DNA of 55,234 nucleotides from Desulfobacterales bacterium (GTDB lineage Bacteria > Desulfobacterota > Desulfobacteria > Desulfobacterales > JAIPEE01). Where the stretch lies: positions 1-55,234 of the forward strand of contig JAIPEE010000026.1 of the NCBI GenBank assembly GCA_021737275.1. The letters run 5' to 3'. A program made the translations under genes and the position numbers. A model generated the notes under the pieces. The model was not told where the DNA came from, did no database searches, and worked only from the letters and a program-made list of their open reading frames with translations. Positions 38,601 through 44,474 of the stretch are shown in pieces (positions within the stretch are counted from its first letter, which is position 1; every line of letters begins with the position of its first letter).

Positions 38601-41202
38601 GGGTGTCGAAACCCGTATGAGATATAATGCCAATAATCAGCTGACCATCGAGTCCAGCGGCAATAATATCGATACGGTTTTTATCTATGACAACCTGGGA
38701 CGTCTTGTTGAGAAAACCCAGGGGTGGCTGACTGTAGAACAGACCACGTCGCGGTTCGGGTATGATAGTAACAGTAATATGGTTTATGTGACCAATGGCC
38801 TTGATAAAACCGTATTTTACCAATACGACGAACTCAACCGTAGAGTCCTTGAAACCAAAGCAAGCGATGTCGATCCGACAACCCTTGATCCGGATAATAT
38901 AAATTATGCTGCCTTTACCGCATCAAAGAAAGTCCGATACGATGCCGGCAGTAACCCGGATAAGGTTACCAAAGCAGACAACAGCAGTATTTACTATATC
39001 TATGACAATCTGGACCGGGTTACACAGGTAAAACACAATACCAGACTGGAACAGGAATTTTTCTATGATACCGCATCCCGTATGATACTGTCTTTCGATT
39101 ATAACCGTAATCAGCATACCCAGACCGTGGAATATTTAGATTACAACCTGTATCAGCAGCATACAATTGAACTTCAGAATGCCAGACAGGTAGAAACAGG
39201 ATATGATGATAATGCCAACTTGACCGGCATTTTATATCCTTCCGGTAAAACCATTACCAGAACCTATACAGATAACAATCAGCTTGAAACCGTTGTTAAC
39301 GGCAACCTGACTCTGGCCGCGATAAACCAGTACAACGGCCTTGGCAGCATCAGGCAGATGACCCTTGGTAACGGGATCGATCTTTCTTTTGATTATGATA
39401 CCCACAACAGAGAAACACAAAGAATCTATACCAAAGGCAGCACTCTGTACAATCATGAGATTACATTCCGTGATGACCAGGGGAATATCCGTGAAGAAAC
39501 CATTGCTTCGGTTACGGGAACGGTCCAAAAGACACATACCTACGACAACCTGGATCGCCTGACAGGGTCCACTGTCACTAATGGGCCCAGCCTCTCCTGG
39601 ACCTATGATCTGGAAGGCAACTGGACCAGTACCAATCAGAACGGAATATCTGAAACCCGTACTTTAGATAATGACAACCAATATGACAGTATTACGGGCC
39701 AGTCACCTGCCTATGATGCCAACGGCAACATGACTGTATACAACGGGCTGACATATGTCTATGACTGGGCCAATCGATTGGTTCAGGTCAAAGAGGGCTC
39801 AACGGTTAAGATAGAGTATTTCTATGATGCCCGAAACAGGCGAGTGAAAACTTTGGATGCCTCTTCCGGTATAGCTGTTGCCATTGAATATATCTATCAT
39901 GACAGCCGGGTAATCGAAGAATACAAAGACGGCAGCCTGGATAAAACGTTTGTCTATGCCAATTATATAGACGATCCCATTGTCATGACATCCGGTGGTA
40001 ACCGCTACTATTATATCAAAGACCGTCAGTTCAGTATCAAGGCTGTATCTGATGATACAGGATCTATTGTTGAATCTTATGAATATTCAGCGTATGGTGT
40101 GATGACGATCTTTGATAATCAGAATATCGATATCAGCGCAGCAGGATCTGCCATCGACAACCCTTACGGCTATACCGGCAGGCGATGGGATGCCTATACG
40201 GGACTCTGGTATTACCGGAACAGGATGTATTCACCAATGCTTGGCCGTTTTATGCAGAAAGATCCGGCAGGGTATGTGGATGGATTGAATCTGTATGCTT
40301 ATGTATTAAATAATCCTCTTATGTACACAGACCCGATGGGGTTAATGGCACGGTATGATAGCAGTTATTTTGACAGCTCATCGTCATATTCAGATATTTA
40401 TCAGATTCCAACCTTTTCAACCTTTGAATATGATAATAATATATCTTTGAACGTTGCGAAAGTTCCTTTTAATGCAAGTACAAATATTGTTAATGATGGA
40501 ATAAGCATTGCAAATAATGCTATTTATGATGTCAATATAGCAACTGAATATGGGACATCCGCCTTAATTGGTTATAAAGCCCTTGACGCTATTGTTTCGG
40601 TTAAGAATTTTTGGGATTCAATACCCAAATCACCTTCTGATGTATGGTCATCTCTAAAAAACAGTATAGACAGTCTTAAATATGCTAAAACGTATGAGAC
40701 TTCCGCAACGATTGCAGGTGAAGTTTTACTTGCAGAAAGAATGCTTACAAATAACTATTTGGGAGGAGTTCCAAAGAAAACATCTCTGACATATGATATC
40801 TCTAAATGGGGTGAATATGGCCTTCCATCTGATGGCAATTTTGTTAGGACGCTAACTCCGAAACAATACCGTGATTTAAAAGCAGGAAGGCAGTTTGATT
40901 TTGCTGGTAGTAGTCAACCAGATTTTGGATATCCTGAGGGAATGGGATTTGTTGGGTCTGCTGAGGAAGTACGCCACATTAAAACGATATCGGGATATAG
41001 AGAAGCCCTTAAGTTAAATTATGATCCTAAATACATAATGGAGTTTCAGCTAAAAGACCCATCGAAATTACAAAATGTACTTGATGCACCTTGGGATGAG
41101 TTTGTTCGAGGTGGAAAAAGTGGATCAGGTTTTTCAGAGTGGAATTATCCAGGAATAAATAGCACTGATATTATTAATCCTACAGTGAGGTTATTAGAAT
41201 GA
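32662..41202 (+). CDS. Giant RHS/YD-repeat protein with variable C-terminal tip
   Basis: About 2846 residues, exported (LTLIMLAIFALLTATSFA). Residues about 95-205 resemble a transglutaminase-like domain (LLIALLRISKIPARYVKI), but the Cys, His and Asp positions are not conserved, so it is probably inactive. From about residue 876 comes a pre-RHS domain (AGDPVDMVKGEFY, then FDLSVYRKYKS and GFGWTWNH), then dozens of YD repeats (YEYD..GN motifs) forming the shell. The core ends with YGYTGRRWDAYTGLWYYRNR and LGRFMQKDPAG, up to DPMGL at 40344. The last 285 residues form an AT-rich tip of unknown kind. The next gene overlaps by 4 bases and probably encodes immunity. Two starts are plausible: 32662 (GGAGG upstream, ATGA overlap) and 32722 (AAGGA upstream, nearer the signal). 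Confidence 0.9.
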   Translation: MKIKNQANKSELNISKRNREMNISKQLHKLPLTLIMLAIFALLTATSFADDEPTSDHLKKTMDCDWAITNPDETNPDNYINDGNDDLVKLAESLGNDPVKIYNWVYKNIYFPQFLYDKGGHRCYYYEDSRLGAMGAYLNKIGNHWDQSSLLIALLRISKIPARYVKIHNGNIVYVEAWMDLDNYCSILGGSQKGWVPLVPWLKEIDLVEGFDLFKDVADFESDPPPPGLDFDFTGYLSSIKYQSVLELYENKIQEYLNVNYHGKSLKDIPFKEVLIDKTTSLLPRSLPKKLISGDRTRYFEVPEENRDNIHLYIKKTDGTSLLDYILFMPQIAGKKFCLDWTYSGTQLTPVFKIDSRITCTGSQSITAEESITLSYKIKDHSQTVNRPERVAGTYIHMGFDPLSASIKTIEKAKQNLQTIDAGLVLDPTTHEEYFGLMGQVLVETFLNRLYENSKKAAGYFYGTQCWGLCPVFIYSKPHSEENPVLTDAESKFYYHPQWNIDAQVKGNLKRLDSVDNAIISPPGDAPINQTCSRLIGYGASYDEGRIFEDWMDTPGASTIKGLMVANEDLDGTGNRSIELVESDIDETPTALTCNFNDLTQIEKVENKLFWIDPYKAFDGFHIDGLRVADGFKADGYSYDTNAVAGDYAILVTGTTTIERGTKFDLNSVDVSALFNDTAGVTIKFQGYKGSSRTPAFTVYKYAKTKSRATKNFNNTNAITDINKLVITLVTTNKGPVILDNMAYTRKEYIADIENETELHLGYESVLSLIDQLRDGSRVITPIQQVRYAELSGDIRIVHSPVSDLYSFGMDNGGSASTFTLDDYSSTYLDAYNFDTYIYGTPAYTSILDDYSTTVNNIETATYITLPNTANALEHYAGDPVDMVKGEFYTEEEPDFKIKSRGFDLSVYRKYKSRLIYNGPFGFGWTWNHAERIIPLESDDVIYHNNDGVSFEITYEDDVCVYPKGSRFVLEKLVDGYSITQNQSRIKSFFSIDGYLVKKEDPFGNTLEYEYTHPEFANRITKIKDALGRSLTLDYNANGKVEKITDFTGRYCTYGYGPENDPDNPDRKDNLIAFTDLESNLTQYEYLYGQENEFNNHNMRKYILPNGDWLEIGYYRNDQAAYHTNKKGETFNFMYSRLNRYAETWNEEGYYRKIFFNESSDVVRYANEDGTIEQMEYDDHHNKISHTDGNGNTTVFQYYPDGTPESEQDGFAAKRKLYVKTNAMGQSRHYKYESVNHPFAPSEIIDPNGNITRFAYNLDSSLNQKIQAPGYEYNEEGVLVNNGSDGLITVYTYDDYGNVLTITSPDESFIVNTYDENDLYLESVQDKNGMVTEYNYYKTCGADRADWKPISSMKSKEVVLPDETTLKTSYEYNLYGQVAKEINPLLQTTEFNYDVNRKLTKKIEANGAETIFEYDTARDVVSGAKLIQMTDPEGHIETYQYDKTGNLIEKTDKNGNITIYAYDQMNRPICEIDPLYQSKWLTYDGAGNVVEKVDPNGNVTTFQYDAANRLVKMITPEGEENGFYSTIAYDSNGNKIIETDAEGIKTQYIYNELNQITSKTIGYLSSQPRTFEYRYNAAGQIIKETQSPGNFTAYEYDGNGNLIDQKTYDKDGITLLRHTIIEYYDDARNLIKSKTIKDGFETDGTSRDIIEQYEYDALGRKMSVTDSNGYKTKYEYDSVGNLVLVIDPSGALTQYGYDKNKRLISTTNAIGDTTITGYDAVGNVTMTRDALGNETLSFYDAANRKISVEDALGNINIIDYDANGNVIAQTDPKGNVTRLEYDMDNRLVRETDALGNETKMTYDHTGRIILKESAKHVFTQMLYDDPSGQVTKTTQAMGTMDESITQFQYDDNGKLAQETDAMGIPTSYIYDGLGRVVSKRIGLDSDDNSILPAGSSEPVREYFSYYPTGRIKTHTDPKNLVTRFEYDGVGNKTKETGPLLNITRYEYDDNNNLISVLYPEGVIHSYEYDLLNRVTMKYEQGVETRMRYNANNQLTIESSGNNIDTVFIYDNLGRLVEKTQGWLTVEQTTSRFGYDSNSNMVYVTNGLDKTVFYQYDELNRRVLETKASDVDPTTLDPDNINYAAFTASKKVRYDAGSNPDKVTKADNSSIYYIYDNLDRVTQVKHNTRLEQEFFYDTASRMILSFDYNRNQHTQTVEYLDYNLYQQHTIELQNARQVETGYDDNANLTGILYPSGKTITRTYTDNNQLETVVNGNLTLAAINQYNGLGSIRQMTLGNGIDLSFDYDTHNRETQRIYTKGSTLYNHEITFRDDQGNIREETIASVTGTVQKTHTYDNLDRLTGSTVTNGPSLSWTYDLEGNWTSTNQNGISETRTLDNDNQYDSITGQSPAYDANGNMTVYNGLTYVYDWANRLVQVKEGSTVKIEYFYDARNRRVKTLDASSGIAVAIEYIYHDSRVIEEYKDGSLDKTFVYANYIDDPIVMTSGGNRYYYIKDRQFSIKAVSDDTGSIVESYEYSAYGVMTIFDNQNIDISAAGSAIDNPYGYTGRRWDAYTGLWYYRNRMYSPMLGRFMQKDPAGYVDGLNLYAYVLNNPLMYTDPMGLMARYDSSYFDSSSSYSDIYQIPTFSTFEYDNNISLNVAKVPFNASTNIVNDGISIANNAIYDVNIATEYGTSALIGYKALDAIVSVKNFWDSIPKSPSDVWSSLKNSIDSLKYAKTYETSATIAGEVLLAERMLTNNYLGGVPKKTSLTYDISKWGEYGLPSDGNFVRTLTPKQYRDLKAGRQFDFAGSSQPDFGYPEGMGFVGSAEEVRHIKTISGYREALKLNYDPKYIMEFQLKDPSKLQNVLDAPWDEFVRGGKSGSGFSEWNYPGINSTDIINPTVRLLE
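40345..41199 (+). other. Variable C-terminal tip (putative toxin) of the RHS protein
   Basis: This region encodes everything after the conserved DPMGL end of the RHS core. It is visibly more AT-rich than the core. A low-complexity serine/tyrosine linker (YDSSYFDSSSSYSD) comes first, then mainly helical sequence, then a compact last 120 residues with FVRTLTPKQYRDLKAGRQFD, MGFVGSAEEVRHIKTISGYR and FVRGGKSGSGFSEWNYPG. I recognise no known toxin fold. Polymorphic-toxin logic says this is the effector released from the RHS shell. Confidence 0.6.
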
Positions 41203-41507
41203 TGCCCTGTAAATATTTAGGCATTGATGGAGTAGAAAAAATGCTTGACTTAGACAATGTTGTTGACATTGTCAGAGGCGATAGCAAGAAAAAGATTGGG
41301 TGGTCTGCTTTAATTGTTTTCGATCCTAGCTCTAAAACCTTTGTGGAACTAAGGGATTCCCCTCCAGACGTGAAAGGGAATTCAGAGGATGAGGCAGAAG
41401 AGGTTACGCCCAGCTATATTTCATCTGCATTTAATATTGATGAAAAATTAGTTTTAGATATTGAGAATAATATAAAAGAATGGCGGTTTGTTGATTTAGG
41501 AGGGTAA
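41199..41507 (+). CDS. Putative immunity protein for the RHS tip
   Basis: A 102-residue soluble acidic protein with no signal peptide, so it stays in the producing cell. Its ATG overlaps the RHS stop codon (ATGA), and GAGG lies 8 bases before it. Position, size and AT-rich composition are those of immunity genes paired with polymorphic toxins. Sequence such as WSALIVFDPSSKTFVELRDS and VLDIENNIKEWRF suggests a small alpha/beta fold, but I recognise no named family. A strong terminator follows 58 bases after its stop. Confidence 0.65.
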   Translation: MMPCKYLGIDGVEKMLDLDNVVDIVRGDSKKKIGWSALIVFDPSSKTFVELRDSPPDVKGNSEDEAEEVTPSYISSAFNIDEKLVLDIENNIKEWRFVDLGG

Positions 41508-41564
41508 CACCAAAACCCATCGGAGCAAACCCAATAGGGTCAGGTCCTAATTATTAACTATTCG

Positions 41565-41607
41565 AGCGGTTAGAGGAAGTAATCTTCCTTTAACCGCTTT
41601 TTGCTTT
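41565..41607 (+). terminator. Strong terminator of the RHS operon
   Basis: AGCGGTTA..AGGAAG pairs with CTTCCT.TAACCGCT around a short loop, giving about 14 paired bases with one mismatch, followed by TTTTGCTTTT. It ends the three-gene secreted/RHS/immunity transcript. Confidence 0.92.
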
Positions 41608-41680
41608 TGGGGCCGGTGGGCGGGATTAGATATTAGAATTGCCGGCCGCTTACCTTTAGTGTTTTTTGCCTGGCGTGGTA

Positions 41681-41789
41681 CCTGCAAATTGATTACATAA
41701 TCAGAATTATCACTGACGTTGCAGGCCTTTGATATTTTATATAGGGCAATGTCTGATAATTAAGTTTTGATTATGTAAGAAAATGCAGG
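41681..41789. repeat. 109-bp imperfect palindrome
   Basis: From outside in the arms are CCTGCA/TGCAGG, TTACATAATCA/TGATTATGTAA, AATTATCA/TGATAATT and GACGTTGC/GCAATGTC (one G-T wobble), about 33 paired bases interrupted by small bulges. The central 23 bases are unpaired and AT-rich. It holds no gene. It could be a miniature transposable element, a fold-back element or a structured RNA. Confidence 0.75.
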
Positions 41790-41873
41790 GAGCATGACAG
41801 GCATGGTTTTATATAAGACAAGCGGCCATTCCTTGTTTTTATGGTGGGAGGGCGGGGAATATATAATCAGATC

Positions 41874-41925
41874 GGCTGCCCCCGCAGGAAGCGAAATCCC
41901 GCCTGTCGTTTGGCGGGATGCAGCC
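41874..41925. repeat. REP-like GC-rich hairpin
   Basis: ATCCCGCC and GGCGGGAT form a perfect 8-bp stem around the loop TGTCGTTT. An outer pair GGCTGC/GCAGCC encloses it, with a 16-base bulge on one side. It lies 25 bases past the RelE toxin stop. The shape resembles repetitive extragenic palindromes, and a broken REP-associated transposase lies 1.4 kb away. There is no T run, so it is not a standard terminator. Confidence 0.7.
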
Positions 41926-41949
41926 CAAGGCGGCAGACGCTACCTTGTC

Positions 41950-42219
41950 TTATGGAAAGAATCGATAAACGTCGCTTCTGTGTAAAAAACGGACAAAGGT
42001 GACGGTATCACTTTCAATGATCAGGCCGAGGCGATAATCACCGAGCCTGATCCGGTAAAAATCGCCGTTTGCCTTCAACTTTTTGAGATTTTTGATATCA
42101 TGGATGTGTTCTACAGCTTCCACTTCATGGATAACCTGCTGGACACGTTCGGATAATTTTTGTCCCGGCTTTGCCTTTCTTAAATCCTTGGCAAAACTCT
42201 TTTTAAATTCGATGTTCAC
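41950..42219 (-). CDS. RelE/ParE-family toxin
   Basis: An 89-residue RelE/ParE-fold protein: FKKSFAKDLRKAKPGQKL at the N-terminus, then IKNLKKLKANGDFYRIRLGDYRLGLII, and the closing VTFVRFLHRSDVYRFF, a very typical RelE arrangement. The basic and aromatic residues of mRNA-cutting RelE members are in place. The ATG overlaps the antitoxin stop by 4 bases. With the preceding XRE gene it forms a three-gene unit. It is likely an mRNA interferase; a ParE-type gyrase role cannot be excluded by eye. Confidence 0.88.
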   Translation of the reverse strand: MNIEFKKSFAKDLRKAKPGQKLSERVQQVIHEVEAVEHIHDIKNLKKLKANGDFYRIRLGDYRLGLIIESDTVTFVRFLHRSDVYRFFP

Positions 42220-42425
42220 GAATGACCTTCCAGTATGTTGAAGATGTCTTTTTTGCTTGCGGTTCCGCTTGTTTTACCTTTTTGAATGGCGTGAACCATT
42301 GCAATATCCTCAACTGCCTCGGTAATAAGGTCCTGGAAAACACCTCTTCTTTCTTCAAGGGCTTCCATTAAGGCTTCTTTAAAAAGCTGTTTGATTCTGC
42401 CTTCGTCTATAGGTGTCGGTATCAT
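42216..42425 (-). CDS. Antitoxin partner of the RelE-like toxin
   Basis: A 69-residue acidic, mostly helical protein (IKQLFKEALMEALEERRGVF, then TEAVEDIAMVHAIQKGK), with no recognisable DNA-binding motif. It overlaps the toxin start by 4 bases, the normal antitoxin-toxin arrangement. I chose the ATG at 42425 because GGAGG lies 6 bases before it; a TTG four codons upstream falls on that site. The lack of a helix-turn-helix suggests that the XRE gene just upstream supplies operator binding. Confidence 0.8.
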   Translation of the reverse strand: MIPTPIDEGRIKQLFKEALMEALEERRGVFQDLITEAVEDIAMVHAIQKGKTSGTASKKDIFNILEGHS

Positions 42426-42452
42426 GTTATCCTCCAAAAATATTGATAGCTG

Positions 42453-42887
42453 TTAAATTGCCGCCACTTTTTTCTTTAATCTGTCTTTTTCAATAAATGT
42501 ATCTAATATCTGTAATACCTGGCGTTTTTCTTTTGTATTCATTTGTTCAACCTTGCTGAACCGTCGCCAGAGTCGCATGTCTTTTTTTGAGCCGTTTGTT
42601 TTCTTCATGCCAAGCAGTTCGTCCGCTGTCGTGCCCAATGCTTCCGCTAAAATGGGCAGCAAGTGCGTAGGCGGATACTTGGCCTGTTTTTCATAATAAG
42701 CGATCATTCTTTGTGATACTCCGGTCTCTCTGGCAAGGTCACGCTGAGAATAACCGGCTGCATTTCTTAGTTTGGCCATTCGATTGCCAAAAGACTCAGT
42801 CTCGTTAATGTTTATTTTTTTGGGCATATCCATTTTCTCCTTTATGGAATCTTGCCCTTTATTATACACCAATATTTTGCTGTTCAT
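42453..42887 (-). CDS. XRE-family regulator of the toxin-antitoxin operon
   Basis: A 144-residue protein. Residues about 33-92 form a helix-turn-helix of XRE type: RMAKLRNAAGYSQRDLARET, then GVSQRMIAYYEKQAKYPP and ILAEALGTTADELLGM. The C-terminal 50 residues are basic and helical, with a possible dimerisation helix. The ATG at 42887 is preceded by AGGAG. It starts the operon and stops 27 bases before the antitoxin. A perfect 7+3+7 palindrome sits in its promoter, overlapping the likely -10, which fits autorepression. Confidence 0.88.
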   Translation of the reverse strand: MNSKILVYNKGQDSIKEKMDMPKKININETESFGNRMAKLRNAAGYSQRDLARETGVSQRMIAYYEKQAKYPPTHLLPILAEALGTTADELLGMKKTNGSKKDMRLWRRFSKVEQMNTKEKRQVLQILDTFIEKDRLKKKVAAI

Positions 42888-42917
42888 GGATTATCTCCTA
42901 AAATCGCTTGACAATTA

Positions 42918-42948
42918 GATACATAAGATGTATCGCAAAATAAAACAA
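42918..42948 (-). promoter_or_regulatory. Promoter and operator of the XRE-antitoxin-toxin operon
   Basis: On the minus strand TTGTTT (complement of 42943-42948) and TATGTA (complement of 42920-42925) are spaced 17 bases apart as -35 and -10. The palindrome GATACAT-AAG-ATGTATC (42918-42934) covers the -10. Binding by the XRE protein there would block transcription. Confidence 0.6.
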
Positions 42949-43027
42949 AAAACAAACAATAATTTTTGTAAAAATCATCAATTTTTAGCTTGACAGGTTT
43001 TTGAAACAGGGGAAATTCGAAAGAAAA

Positions 43028-43069
43028 GGCCATCAACTTTGCGACTTTGGCGGGTCTCAGTTGATGGCC
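43028..43069. repeat. 11-bp perfect inverted repeat
   Basis: GGCCATCAACT and AGTTGATGGCC are separated by 20 bases. There is no T run after it and no gene around it; it lies between the toxin-antitoxin promoter and the broken transposase element. Function unknown. Confidence 0.7.
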
Positions 43070-43237
43070 GGATCAACGAACCTTTTAACGGGCATCGTTT
43101 TATCTTTTCTATCGTATCCCCCCCTAAAAAATCAACCCGGATCCGCCTTCGCTTTAAAAAACTATGGCGAGACAGGAAGGAGGTGGTCTTCTTGGTCAGA
43201 TTAGAAACCACAGACATATTTAGAGGGGGATGATAGA

Positions 43238-44060
43238 GGACGTACATTAAAACATAAATTGACAGAAAAATTTTTGACACATATTACCCATATGCCAAGA
43301 AAAGCCGGAATAGACGCGTCAGGTGCGCTACACCATATTATTATCAGAAGGATCGAACGCCGCAAGATCTTTCTTGATGAAGATGATCGGAATAATTCCA
43401 TAGAACGTCTCGGCAATATTATTGATGAAACCCATACAGGATATTTTGCATGGGCACTTATACCTAATCATTTTCATCTTCTCTTAAGAACCGGCGATGT
43501 TAAATATCGCGAGTCATGCAGCGTATTTTGACGGGTTACGCTATTTCTTTCAACAGAAAGCATCACAGGCACGACCATCTTTTTCAAAATCGATACAAAT
43601 CTATCCTGTGCCGGGAAGATACCTATTTGCTTGAGCTTGTACGATACATCCACTGAATCCATTGAGAGCTGGGATTGTCCGGGATATTTCCGGCCTTGAA
43701 AAATATCCTTATTGCGGCCTTAGTTCCTTTTTCGTGAAAGTGTCGCCGTCTTGGTAGGATACCGGTTATGTGCTCAAGAAATCAAAAGGTCTGGATTTAG
43801 AATCGGTTGCAAAAAAGGTGGAGAAGTTGACAGGAATTAAACCGCACGATCTTTTTTCGAGTGACAGGAAGCACAGCACAGTGCAGGCAAGAAATTTGTT
43901 ATGTTTTTGGGCGTATGAAGAAATTGGAATGACGCAACCCGAAATTGAGTCAAATTTGAGTATGACCCTGGCAGCGGTGAGCCATGCGATAAAACGTGGA
44001 AGAGGGGTTGCGGCAGAAAATAAATTCAGGTTATTTTAATTTATTATTTAATGTACGTCC
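43238..44060 (+). mobile_element. Broken REP-associated (Y1) transposase element with inverted ends
   Basis: The two ends, 43238-43260 and 44038-44060, are inverted repeats of 23 bases matching at 21 (GGACGTACATTAAA.(C/A)ATAAATT). Between them lies one decayed Y1-type transposase. A run of G residues lies near the left end (43225-43229) and a run of C residues directly abuts the right end (44059-44063). The right end interrupts another transposase reading frame. Such single-gene elements with GTAC-containing palindromic ends are typical of IS200/REP-associated tyrosine transposases. Confidence 0.75.
43292..44039 (+). pseudogene. REP-associated tyrosine transposase with DnaA-like C-terminus, broken
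   Basis: The N-terminus MPRKAGIDASGALHHIIIRR and the HxH motif in ALIPNHFHLLLRTG mark a Y1_Tnp (PF01797) transposase. At about 43500 the frame is lost, but the next frame continues as VMQRILTGYAISFN and LFQNRYKSILCREDTYLLEL. Near 43654 a T is missing (RYIH, then NPLRAGIVRDISGLEKYPYC in another frame). A TAG near 43756 replaces an expected glutamine in W-DTGYVL. The last part (from 43770) encodes LTGIKPHDLFSSDRK and AAVSHAIKRG, the DnaA-like DNA-binding tail of these proteins. With at least three lesions it is inactive. Confidence 0.85.
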
Positions 44061-44069
44061 CCCGACGAT

Positions 44070-44274
44070 CCTTTAACCGCTTATGCGTTGCATGGAGTGG
44101 GATTTTTTCTTCCAGAGCCCGGCCAATTTGAGTTAGCCGAACAGATCCGCTCGAGGAAATACCCAAAATAGCCTCTTCAATAAAACGAGAACCAACTTTG
44201 CTCATACCGAAACAAAGTTCACCCGAAAAATAATGAATTTGTTGTCGTAATTTTCTGCCAATCCGGTGTATCAT
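44070..44274 (-). pseudogene. DDE transposase, N-terminal fragment
   Basis: The fragment starts with an excellent ribosome site (AAGGAGG) and MIHRIGRKLRQQIHYFSGEL, followed by SRFIEEAILGISSSGSVRLT and IGRALEEKIPLHATHKRL. This resembles the start of IS4-type transposases that begin with 'R..RKLRQQI..FS.EL...L...G.RFV.E...GI..S.SV.LTEI'. After HKRL it runs directly into the right end of the neighbouring Y1 element and stops. None of the catalytic DDE part remains in the window. The fragment may still be translated, but it cannot be a working transposase. Confidence 0.65.
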
Positions 44275-44474
44275 GATTACAGGCCTCCTTGGATTTGGTA
44301 ATGAGTTGTCGGATTGGCACTCATAACTTTTACCACGAGGAGGTCTTTTTTTGTATGGTAAAAAGTTCCTCCATTTTTTTGGTTTTCTCTTGGTAAAACG
44401 TTCAACCCGCTAAACAATAAAGGATTAAACAGGATTACTGTTTGTTTTTGGGTGAACTCCAAATATATTGTTGA
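44275..44474. other. Leader of the transposase fragment and intergenic repeat copy B
   Basis: It contains an inverted pair AACTTTTACCA ... TGGTAAAAAGTT (about 44329-44366), probably part of the former insertion sequence leader or end, and then the dispersed repeat. No gene is seen. Confidence 0.5.
44358..44461 (+). repeat. Dispersed intergenic repeat, copy B
   Basis: The counterpart of copy A at 15140-15243, same orientation. It starts inside the leader region of the IS-like transposase fragment and ends just before the lnt stop codon. The shared run TGTTTTTGGGTG and the following ACTCCA are the best conserved part. Confidence 0.65.

Noticed and set aside
35290-40300. Tandem DNA repeat or CRISPR-like array in the RHS gene
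   Set aside because: The repetition is at protein level (YD repeats) with variable DNA; there are no identical repeats with regular spacers. No CRISPR array was seen anywhere in the window.
41874-41925. Terminator of the toxin-antitoxin operon
   Set aside because: On the minus strand the stem is not followed by a T run.
41794-41985. 63-codon plus-strand frame running into the RelE toxin gene
   Set aside because: It reads through the REP-like hairpin and overlaps the toxin on the other strand; there is no family resemblance.
43001-43280. Several 60-100 codon frames on both strands
   Set aside because: They overlap each other and the inverted repeat, lack ribosome sites and resemble nothing known.
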